A stretch of 25,790 nt of DNA from Chara braunii (Eukaryota; Streptophyta; Charophyceae; Charales; Characeae). A program made the position numbers and the translations under genes. Below the pieces are notes generated by a model. It was given only the letters and a program-made list of their open reading frames with translations, was not told where the DNA came from and did not search any database. Positions 17,563 through 25,790 of the stretch are shown here, piece by piece (the first letter of the stretch is position 1; every line of letters starts with the position of its first letter). The stretch covers positions 219,187 to 244,976 of the forward strand of contig BFEA01000661.1 in the NCBI GenBank assembly GCA_003427395.1. The letters run 5' to 3'.

Positions 17563-18689
17563 TGTTGCATACCGTAAAGGTGCAGACAGAACAAGAACCG
17601 ACCTCTCAATGCAAAGTACAAGATGGCGCAAACGGAAGACTTAGATACCAATGATCCGATCAATCAATGTTGCAATGCAGTCCAGAACATACATCATCAT
17701 CATCATCCCACGGTGTGAAAGGGGTCTGGCGCTTCACACAGGAAGACTGCGCCAGCCCCACACATACACAGATGAAGATGAGGGGGGTGAGACGAAGAGG
17801 AGGGAAAGATGGGAATGTCATCAACACCAAGTCTTTGGCACAGGCCCAAATAGTCCCTCGTCAAAATGTCTGAATCCCAAATGTCGAGTCTGTATCCAAT
17901 GTCGTCAAGTCTCAGGTCATATCTCTCTCTCGTAGTCCACAGATACTGAGAAGAGGGCAGTGAGAGGGGGAGAAGAGGTGGTGGACTTAGAAGAGGAAGA
18001 AGAAGAACTCTCTCTCTCTCTCAGTCCAGTACTAACCTGTGAAGTTGGCGCCTTGATGCAGGTATCACGAAGATGGAGCTGGAGCGATGGAGCCACAGGT
18101 AAGTACCACTGGCCTCCGCCAGTATCTCTCTCCGGTATCACTACAACTACAGCGCCCAGCGCTGAAGACTACAGCTATGGCGCCCAGCGCCAAAGACTAC
18201 ACTAGCGCTAAGCTGCCCTTGAGCAGCGCTCCTCCTGAGTGCTGCTCCGCTATCCGGAAGACTACCCTGACTACTGTCTGACTACCTACCCGTGAAGTGC
18301 CTAGGACAGTCCTATGTACTACTCNGGTGTGCCTCCTGACTCGTGCGAGCAGTCCAGGAGGCTGCTCTTGCCAATGCCGATGGGAGGCAGGGGCTGCAGC
18401 TGCAGCTCCTGCTCAAGCTCGTGAGGAACAGGCTATTTCTGGCTTGTTCCGCATCCCTGTTTACGTGCCTGAGTCTTAGGGGCAGGTCGAAACAATGAGG
18501 GCCTGAAAATGGCCCTCCGTTTCAGGCTGGAAAAACTCTGGGTGCTGAAACGGAGTAGTGCCTGCAGGCCCTCGTTTTTCAGCTTTCAGGCTGAAACGAC
18601 CGGGGCCTCTAAACCCTAAGTTTTAGGCTTTTAGGCTGAAAGTGTGGGACAGGCCCTGCAGGGCCCGTGTGGCTACGCAGTATGCCACA
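17563..18689 (-). repeat. 3' LTR of element 2 (1127 bp)
   Basis: It runs from TGTTGCATACC to TATGCCACA on the + strand. The right edge is set by the polypurine tract complement immediately after; the left edge by the match with 25542-25790. It contains a (CAT)n patch (about 17692-17707), a GA/CT-rich patch (about 17990-18022), a partial tandem repeat with GCGCCCAGCGC words (about 18150-18205), and repeated TTCAGGCTG/TTAGGCTG words at 18520-18640. One N is at 18325. Confidence 0.9.
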
Positions 18690-18703
18690 CCCCCCCCTAC
18701 TTG
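18690..18703 (-). other. Polypurine tract of element 2
   Basis: On the minus strand AAGTAGGGGGGGG directly precedes the TGTGGCATAC start of the 3' LTR. Confidence 0.85.
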
Positions 18704-18714
18704 AAAGACCGAGC

Positions 18715-19962
18715 TTACCTGCGAGGGCGAAGCTGTCTGTCTGAGGGAGGGACCACAGTCCGGGTGGGAGGGGCTGGTCGTGAAGCTTCCTGAGCTAAGC
18801 TCCGCTTTTCATAATGCGCGTAGATCAGCGGTGCGGATGCTTTCAAATCTGCGCCTGAAATCCACCGAGTGTCGTCACGATCGCATGCTTTGAATGTGAC
18901 TTTGTACTGCCGCGGCTTGCTGCCGTACTTGCGATCGGTGATGACGCGGTCAACTTCCTGATGACCATCCATAGAAGGAGGGTCCTGCGATCGTCGGCCC
19001 GGAAAGTCGTCGCTCTTGGCTGGCGTGCATGTTGCCAGCTTCGAGGCATGGAAGACTGGATGGACCGTCAGATGCTCTGGAATGTTGATCACAAATGAAG
19101 GGCCATCGGGCTCATCACCCGCGGCTGCTGTCACAGACCAAGGTCCAAACCACTTGGGAAGCAGTTTGCGTGAAACATCCTATTCCAGTGCAAACTCTTC
19201 CGCGGAGACCCAAACATCACCGGCGCGGATGGGACATGGTACACGACGCTTGTTGGCTTGCTGCTGCATGCAGACTTGAGCCTTTTGCATGTTCGTGCGG
19301 GCTTGAGTCAGCAGTTCCCTGTACTTCCGAACGGAAGCGGGGGAGCAAGCGGCGTCAATGTCGGCTGGTCAAGGGAGGAGAAGGTCGGCAAAGATACGGC
19401 CTTTCCGTCCACCGTGGTGCAACTCGAATGGAGTCATGCCGATCGCCGGGTGCACCGAAGTGTTGTAGGCGAACTCGATGTCGGGGAGGCGGTCAACCCA
19501 ATCTTTTTGGTCCGGACGGATGAGCGTACGAAGCATCATTTGAGCGGTTTGATGTGCCCGCTCCGTCTGCCCGTCTGTCTGTGGATGCCGAGCCGAACTT
19601 GGTTTCATCGTCGTGCCGGACTCCTGCATGAGCGCAGTCCAAAATGCTGACATGAAACGAGTGTCGCGGTCGCTGACAATGTCTTCTGGTACACGGTGGC
19701 CACAAATCCAACCAATGTGCAGGAGGCGTGCCAGCTCGGGAGTCGTGGAGTAGTACTTGCAAGGAAGAAAACGCGCGTACTTACTCAATCGGTCCACAAC
19801 CGTGAGGATGTCGTCGTGCCCGAGCCGGTCGCGAGGAAATGGACCGGTGACGTCCATGGAATGGAGAGACCGGGTTCCCGTGGGATAGGCATCGGGTGTA
19901 ACTCGCCACAGGGATTGCGGTTGCGGGGTTTGCTGCGTCGGCAAACTTCGCATGAGTCGCAA
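18715..19962 (-). pseudogene. Integrase core and chromodomain of element 2
   Basis: Integrase inserts the DNA copy. The DDE triad is intact: Asp in SMDVTG (19852-19854), Asp in IVSDRD (19669-19671) and Glu in HPQTDGQTERAH (19561-19563). A one-base loss just before SMDVTG separates this frame from the zinc-binding domain upstream. TGA (19369-19371) follows FADLLLP, and TAG (19180-19182) follows EEFALE and probably replaces Gln (CAG to TAG). The frame then continues through KWFGPWSV and VHPVFHASKLA into a chromodomain, HQEVDRVITDRKY to RWISGADL (about 18808-18957), and ends at 18715. Apart from these three lesions the sequence reads cleanly, consistent with recent loss of function. Confidence 0.88.
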
Positions 19963-20473
19963 TACCGAGTGACATCGATGATGAGGTCAGGCCATCGGAA
20001 CCGCTGTCGAAGCCGTGCAATAGTGCGGTTGACTCCGAAATGGCNGGCNAGTCGTGAATCATGATACTCGCCGAGGAGGCGAGTCCGAAGACGACGGTCG
20101 CGTGGGACACATAGTAAGTCCTTGCCTCTCGAGTGGAGGAGCAAGTACCCGTCGGCAATGCGGTAACGGTTGGTCGGCTGGTGATCCGAAGATAGCTGTG
20201 CATATAGCGTGGCGAAGTCCGGATCAGACTGGTATGCCCGGATGAAGTGTCGCTGAAGCTCCTCGTCGAACGCGAAGGCATGATGAGTCATAGCGCAAAG
20301 ATCAGGTCTTCGCGAGAGTGCCTCTGCTGCGCGATTTGAGAGGCCGGGAAGATGTTTCGGTGTGAAGTCAAACTGGTCAATGAAGTACATCCATCGTCCG
20401 ATCGTGCTGCTCACCGTATCCTGCGTCTTGTAGTAGGTCAATGGATTGTTGTCCGTCACCCATGTGAACCTAC

Positions 20474-20558
20474 GACGCCCAAGGAGGAAGTGTCGCCATC
20501 GCTTGAGAGCCATGANGACGCCCAAGGAGGAAGTGTCGCCATCGCTTGAGAGCCATGA
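20474..20558. other. Assembly artefact: 42-bp duplication around a single N
   Basis: Bases 20474-20515 and 20517-20558 are identical and flank N at 20516. Counting the segment once removes 43 bases (1 mod 3) and restores a continuous RNase H frame, which is strong evidence that the duplication is not real. Confidence 0.88.
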
Positions 20559-22702
20559 CGAACGCGAGTAACTCCTTCCTTGCATCATCAAGCGAGTTGA
20601 TGGGGGGCACTTTGTGGCTGAAGTACTTCACAGGGTGCCAGTCGTCGCCGTTGTGCTGTTCCAAGACTGCCCCAATGCCAAAGTCGGAAGCGTCTGTAGT
20701 CACTCTCGTCGGCAAGGTGGGGTCATAGATGCTAAGGACGGGTGCCATGAGCATCGCCGTTTTAAGTGCTTGGAATGACCGGCGTGCGTCGTCATCGAAT
20801 ACGAATGGCACCTTTGGCGACTGTAACCTCGTCATAGGTGCAGCAATCATGGAATATCCGGTGATGAATCGCTGATAGTAGCCTGCCAACCCCATGAATG
20901 AACGAACGTCCGTGGTGTTGGTGGGCTGGAGCCACACTCGTAGGGCCTCGATCTTGTCCGCGAGCGGACGAATGCCTTTCGGCGTCACATAGTGGCCCAA
21001 GTACTCCAGCTCCTGCTGTGCGAACTCGCACTTGTCACGGTTTGCTTTGTACTTGGCCTGTCGTAGCCGCTCCAAAACGGTGCGCACGTGTTCCACATGC
21101 TCGTCCAAACTCCGACTGTACACCAAGATGTCATCAAGGTAGATGAGTACAAACCGATCCAACATGTGTCGGAACTCCGTTGTCATAGCCGCTTGGAAAG
21201 TGGTTGGGGCATTCGTAAGGCCAAACGGCATAACCAGCCATTCGAAATGCCCATACTGTGTCTTGAACGCGGTCTTGTAGCGATCCTCCTTGCGAATCTC
21301 AAGTTGGTGGTACCCTGACTTGAGATCCAGCTTAGAGAAGAACTGGGCGCCGCCCAATCGCTCGAGAAGGTCNTCGATGCGTGGGAGAGGGCCGNCGTTC
21401 CTNATCGTCTGCGNGTTGAGCTTGCGATAATCGATGCACAACCGCANGTCCTTGTTCTTCTTCNGGACGAAGANAACAGGAGCACCNTATGGCGATGAGC
21501 TAGGCCGAATCCAGCCTTTCTCTAGAAGGTCGTCGAGTTGTGCACGAAGCACACTTAACTCTTCCTCGCTCATTCGGTAGATGCAACTGCGCAGAGGTAC
21601 GGCCCCGTCCTCGAGGATGATCTCGTCGCGGATGGGCTGATCCGGTTCTACGCCATGCGGGCCTTCGAACACGTCGCTGTAGGCGTCGAGAAGTTCGGTG
21701 ATGCGTGGATCCGAAGATGAGTCCGTCGATGAAGCGTCTCGGGGCGGGAGGGCGTGGAGAAAACACACCCCCATCTCCTCGATGTCGTCTCTGATGATGG
21801 AAGCTCGCATGCTTGCGGCGGATACCACGTGGCAGCTGATGGAAGGATGAGGAAGAGGCACCGTGCATGGAACTAATACTCCGTTCCGATCACGAACGTG
21901 AACGGTGCGATTGAAGAAGTTCACCAAGTGATCCTTGCTTCGCAGCCATGACATGCCCAAGATCATGTCAAATTTGGTGTCCAGAATATCAAAGGACACC
22001 GCCTCACTTGCGTGAGGGGCAAAGTACACGGGGACGGCATCAATGCACCTGTCGATTGACTTGCACGTATGACCGTCTGCCAACGTGACTTGCGTAGGCT
22101 GGGACTTCCTCCGAACGCGTGGGCCAAGGCCGGCGCGCACCATGAAGTCCTGGCTGATGTAGTTGCGAGTAGCTCCGCAATCGATCAAGGCACTGCAGGT
22201 CGCCTCTCCGATCTGAATGCGAACGTATAGCAATGGTGTGTCGATGTCGTCGTACCGTTGCGTCTTGAACTCGCGGTCAATCTTCGCGATGTAAGCGTGA
22301 AGGTCGACAACCTCTCCTCCGGCGTCCATCAACGGAGCTGGTACTGCAGTGTGCAAGTAATCCCGCAATTGTGCCATGAGCACGTTGCAATGCGGTTTCG
22401 GCAATCGTCCGGTCGAGGGAACGAGCATCCACTGGAAGTCCGTGCACGTCAACGGGTCGAGCTCTTCAAGTCTTGACCATGACGTCGAATCCCCGGCGAT
22501 AGATTGCGGCGAAGCTGCCGAATCGGTTGCCGATGGTGATGAAATCGTGCATGCGGTGGATTGTTGCACGTGGAGCGGTTGGTCCAGCGGAGGAACCAAG
22601 TGGACAGCATAGTCCTCGTAAGTGTAGCGAGGACTTGCGACATTCGCGTTCTCCCCAGATGCGCAGGAGGCCGCTAGCAAGGCGGCCGAATCTGGCAGAG
22701 TA

Positions 22703-22743
22703 GAAGGTGGAGTCGCCTCACCTTCCGCGGAACTTAGTTTCCC
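22703..22743 (-). promoter_or_regulatory. -1 ribosomal frameshift signal of element 2
   Basis: On the minus strand the last gag codons read tcg gga aac taa, so the slippery heptamer G GGA AAC (22743-22737) is in exact phase and abuts the gag stop TAA (22736-22734). Slipping back one base yields GKLSSAEGEA, the start of the long pol frame. About 10-11 bases downstream GAAGGTG (22725-22719) can pair with CACCTTC (22709-22703), with an AG/CT extension and a GCGA loop inside. Frameshift use is inferred from layout and from the identical heptamer in element 1. Confidence 0.8.
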
Positions 22744-24371
22744 GAGTTGAGGCGGAGTCGCACATCCTCCTCGCCCTGATCCTGGCACAGGGAGGTCTTG
22801 TGCTTGGTGCTGTTGCACCAATAGTAGTTGTCGTAGCGGCCGCGGACCTTGTATTCCGCCTCGGTCAAGCCGAACTTGACCCATGGAGGCTGTCCATTTC
22901 CGGCCTGCGATGCTGATTTCGCCTTCCCATTATTGCGGGACTTGTTGTTGCTTCGCGGCTGGACAGCAGCCACCTGATCTCCGTCACCCGATGCTGGAGT
23001 GGCTGCTGGGTTATCTCCACTGTCCGACTGGACTGCAGCGAAATTCTGCGGTCGCGGACCAGTTCGTACCTTCTCCACATAGGTCGGCTGCCATGATGAC
23101 TTCTCGTGTGCAGCTGGCCTATTTGTCTTGATGATCTCCCTCGCTTTGTCAAGGATCTTAGCGAAAGTGGTGTACTGTTCGCGATCACCAAGAGCCTGGC
23201 TCAATGCAGCACAGGACCTGTTCTAGAACTCACGTCTGAGATGAGTGAAAGGCAGGTCCAGATTGGGCATTGCCGCAATCTTCTGCCACTTTGTGAGCCA
23301 ATCCCGTGTTGCAGTGTTGCCCTGTGACATGGTGAACAAACGGTTGATGGCGAGTGTCGGCGCGTCGTCGACGATGAACCGCTTCTTCCACAGCCGTGTC
23401 AGTTCTTCCCATGTGATCTTGTCCTTGAGATCCGGTACGTCTACGCCGTGGGAGGTTGCCAGGTGGGTCAACCAGGTCCGGCATCCGCCCTTCAAGTTCA
23501 GGAACAGGGCGCCGATGTACGAATGCTTAGCGACGGGCAGAATCCTGAGTTGAGTCGTGAATGCTTCCCACCAGAGGACCGGATCCTGCTGCGTGTAGTC
23601 GTCGAACTTCTCCAGGGTGAAAGTTGGCATCTTGTACATCTTCGGATTGCCATCCGCGTTCGTCGACTGCAGCTGCTGGACCTCGGTCTTCAAGGTATGC
23701 AGCTGACTGCTGATGGTGGTCAGCGCAGCGAAGGTGCTGATGTCGCCGCGCATTGCCACTACGTGGTCAACGCGTTCCTCCAGTTGGCGGCTAGAGGGTG
23801 CACTGCTGGAAGCCCCAGCAGCTGGTCCTGGTACAGCCTGTTCCAGGTCCAACAATCGGGCATTGAGTGCCCGAATTGCATCCTCGTGGCCCTGCACTGT
23901 GCGACGGCGCGTCGCCAACTCCTTATGCTGTTGCGTCAGGTCCCGGTACTGTTTCTCCAACTCGGACTGTTGGTAGTTGCAAGTGTACAACAGCCGAGTT
24001 ATGAGTTTGGAGAGAAACTCCTTATGCTGCTCTTCCGGTGTTGCCTCGTCGCCGTTTGGTTCAAAGTGCCAGAACTTGAGTCTGTCGATGCTTGTGGCTT
24101 CATGCCGCTGCAGCAGATCCTGGGCTTCCTTGCGGCGAGCCTGGGCATCTGCGTCTGCTTCGGCCTGTAGCCGCAGCTTCTCTGCTGCTGCCGCTTCATC
24201 AGCCTGTAGCTGGGCAGCCTTGGCTGCCAATTGGCGCTGTTCCTCAGCCTCGATTAGAGCGAGCTGAGCCTGGAAGCGCTTTTTGTAGTCGGCAATGGGC
24301 TCATTGGCCAGTTGGCCTGGCAGGCCCGTCATGCTGCTGACGTGGCACTGCTGATGTGGCACTTCTGACAT
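22734..24371 (-). pseudogene. gag: gag of element 2 (single internal TAG)
   Basis: The frame can start at ATG 24371 or, better, ATG 24332 (MTGLPGQLANEPIADYKKRF), because the codons before that are made of the leader tandem repeat. An Ala/Gln/Glu-rich coiled-coil region is followed by the capsid-like core: DPVLWWEAFTTQLR, GALFLNLKGGCRTWL, TWEELTRLWKKRF. A TAG at 23223-23225 follows LRREF; the frame then continues (SQALGDREQYTTF) through PPWVKFGLTE to the zinc knuckle. The knuckle reads Y-YW-C-NSTK-H-KTSL-C: the first Cys is Tyr (TAC at 22824-22826), one transition from TGC. It ends at TAA 22734-22736, just after the slippery site. Confidence 0.87.
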
Positions 24372-24622
24372 GGCACTGCTTATGTGGCACTGTGTCTGAC
24401 GTGGCACTGCTGACGCGTCACTGTAGCTGACGTGTCACTGTGTGACATGGCACTGCTGACATGGCACTGCTGATGTGGCACTGCTTACGTGGCACTGTGT
24501 CTGACATGGCACTGTAGCTGACGTGTCACTGTGTGACATGGCACTGTAGCTGACATGTCACTGTGTGACGTGGCACTGCTGACATGGCACTGTAGCTGAC
24601 GTGGCACTGACGTGTCACTGTA
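24333..24622. repeat. Tandem array of TGAC(A/G)TGGCACTG-type units
   Basis: Roughly 18 degenerate units of 11-19 bases alternate TGACATGGCACTG, TGACGTGGCACTG, TGACGTGTCACTG and GCTGATGTGGCACTG forms. It lies in the leader of element 2, directly before gag, and its left end runs into the first possible gag codons. Unit length is irregular and there are no constant spacers. Confidence 0.9.
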
Positions 24623-25524
24623 CCAACCCGGAAATGCATGCAAAGGGTGGGTGGGAGGGAACGCAGGTAGGTAACCAACCCAACAATACTTTCCTCCGGC
24701 CCTAATCAACAGATAAAAATAAAAAATAAAAGAGGACTAATTCCTTTTTTTTTTTTTTTTTTATATCTGTCGATCTGTTATGCATGAGACATGTCAGAAA
24801 AGTACGATGAACGAGATCTAGGCTACGTTGGCTTTTACCAAATGCAATCTTGAAAAAAAAAATTTGCGAAATAGAGTAGAGATGCGATGTTCAGAAACGG
24901 ACTAAATCCTGTTTCTCCGAATATGACAATCTGCTACTATGCCTAAAATGCCATGCTGATAGGCCCCGCAAGATTTCAGTTTTCAAAAAAAATTTGCGAG
25001 ATAGGATGGAGATTCGATTTTCAGAACCGAGTAAATCGAGTTTCCGAGAATATGACCATTCCTATCGTTATCCTATTTGCCTAGAAAACGAAATACGAAA
25101 GTCAGAAAATATGCGAATATCAGAAATTTCGGTTATGTATGTAAAACATCAGAAAACGAAATGCTACTTTCAGAAAAGTTCGGATATTTGTTGCGTAAAA
25201 ACTAAACGCAAATAACGGAATTTTCAGGTAGATCGTAATGCTATTATCAGGAATTTCAGATAAAACGAAATGCGATTTTCAGAAATTTTCAGATATTTGT
25301 TACGTGAAAACAAAATACTAATATCGAAATTTTCAGAAAACAGCTAAATGCGATTATCAGAAATTTCAGATATAACGAGATGCTATTATTACGAATTTTC
25401 AGATATGCGAAAGAAAGAAAAAAAAAATTTCAGAGATTTGACGAAGTCCTACTTGATTTACTAATGAGTTTACTAGATCAAGCAAGCTCGCTACTTGATT
25501 GAGCGGGTCCTCTGAATGAGAGGT
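24623..25524 (-). other. AT-rich untranslated leader of element 2
   Basis: No gene is supported. Bases 24857-24930 and 24987-25060 are related direct copies (AAATTTGCGAAATAG versus AAATTTGCGAGATAG, then TTCAGAA, CGAATATGAC versus GAGAATATGAC). From 25090 to 25430 the words TTTTCAGA and CAGAAATTTCAGATA recur many times with irregular spacing. A T run (24746-24762) is present. Confidence 0.7.
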
Positions 25525-25538
25525 CCGCTCCGATACCA
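25525..25538 (-). other. Primer binding site of element 2 (tRNA-iMet type)
   Basis: The minus strand reads TGGTATCGGAGCGG beginning three bases after the LTR end (…TGCAACA). The first 12 bases match TGGTATCAGAGC except for one G/A change. Confidence 0.85.
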
Positions 25539-25541
25539 AAC

Positions 25542-25790
25542 TGTTGCATACCGTAAAGGTGCAGACAGAACAAGAACCGACCTCTCAATGCAAAGTACAA
25601 GATGGCGCAAACGGAAGACTTAGATACCAATGATCCGATCAATCAATGTTGCAATGCAGTCCAGAACATACATCATCATCATCATCCCAGGGTGTGAAAG
25701 GGGTCTGGCACTTCACACAGGAAGACTGCGCCAGCCCCACACATACACAGACGAAGATGAGGGGGGTGAGACGAAGAGGAGGGAAAGATG
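25542..25790 (-). repeat. 5' LTR of element 2, cut by window end
   Basis: It matches 17563-17811 with three substitutions and no indel over 249 bases. About 880 further bases of this LTR should lie beyond the window. Confidence 0.95.

Larger units (their letters stand above)
19785..22743 (-). pseudogene. pol: pol of element 2: protease, RT, RNase H, integrase N-terminus
   Basis: Pol is entered from gag by -1 slippage at 22743-22737. Order: linker; retropepsin with ALIDCGATRNYIS (Asp codon 22180-22182; Cys replaces the usual Ser/Thr) and FDMILGMSWL; RT with GWIRPSSSP, KLDLKSGYHQLEI, VMPFGLTNAPTTFQ and YLDD (21130-21141); RNase H with VTTDASDFGIG and ARKELLAFV; TDNNPL and AAEALSRRPDL; then the integrase zinc domain (YHDS, HFG, CDSCEVC). 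The apparent frameshift near 20470-20591 vanishes if the 43-base assembly duplication (42 bp plus N) is counted once: the frames on either side then agree. Eight Ns fall in 21373-21487. The frame ends at 19785 because of the one-base loss in integrase. Confidence 0.9.
17563..25790 (-). mobile_element. Ty3/gypsy LTR retrotransposon 2 (chromovirus type, runs off right edge)
   Basis: In element (minus) direction: 5' LTR (25542 to beyond the window), primer binding site, 1.2-kb leader, gag, -1 frameshift signal, pol with protease, RT, RNase H, integrase and chromodomain, polypurine tract, 3' LTR (17563-18689). The 249 bases common to both LTRs differ at three positions (98.8% identity), so it is younger than element 1. 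Real lesions visible: TAG in gag (23223-23225), a one-base loss in integrase (about 19855-19866), TGA at 19369-19371 and TAG at 19180-19182. It is inserted in repeat copy C. Confidence 0.94.

Noticed and set aside
19016-19650. Plus-strand frames opposite integrase
   Set aside because: They are shadows of the minus-strand pol frame, which carries the DDE motif.
20470-20591. Frameshift mutation in RNase H of element 2
   Set aside because: Explained by the 42-bp duplication around N at 20516; not biological.
24333-24622. Possible CRISPR-like array
   Set aside because: Units are degenerate, directly adjacent and without uniform spacers; the context is a eukaryotic retrotransposon leader.

Overview
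The window looks like a stretch of a large, repeat-rich eukaryotic nuclear genome. No ordinary single-copy host gene can be supported. Both retrotransposons are chromodomain-bearing Ty3/gypsy elements with initiator-Met-tRNA-like primer sites, which fits the green plant lineage; a charophyte-type alga is my tentative guess, but no species marker is present. The sequence holds a 520-base N gap (13697-14216), scattered single Ns, and two places where a lone N sits between perfect duplicates, which are best read as assembly joins.

Layout. Bases 1-1345 carry an (AAG)n microsatellite, a tRNA-like SINE head and a perfect 16-bp hairpin, with no credible gene. Bases 1346-9278 are Ty3/gypsy element 1 on the + strand: 5' LTR, primer binding site, 1.25-kb leader, gag, a -1 frameshift signal, protease, RT/RNase H, integrase, chromodomain, polypurine tract and a truncated 3' LTR. 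It is dead: it has in-frame stops, frameshifts and two altered catalytic motifs. Bases 9279-10970 are non-coding with a 3 x 26-bp tandem repeat.

Bases 10971-17562 hold three copies (A, B, C) of an element whose gene encodes, on the minus strand in A and C, an N-terminal Josephin-like cysteine protease domain, a repetitive Pro/Val/Ser linker and two Cys/His-rich RING-like modules. Copy A (10971-13434) has all domains but two frameshifts. Copy B (14448-15621) is inverted relative to A and keeps an uninterrupted double-RING half. Copy C (16407-17562) is diverged and is cut immediately before the catalytic histidine codon by element 2. I know of no described family combining a Josephin-like deubiquitinase fold and RING-like modules in a repeated, possibly mobile element; this is the most interesting content of the window.

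Bases 17563-25790 are Ty3/gypsy element 2 on the minus strand, running off the right edge inside its 5' LTR. It is younger (LTR ends 246/249 identical) and its gag and pol are joined by a G GGA AAC slippery heptamer abutting the gag stop. The same heptamer in the same phase occurs in element 1, so -1 ribosomal frameshifting appears to be the shared expression strategy. One apparent frameshift in its RNase H is an assembly duplication, not a biological lesion.
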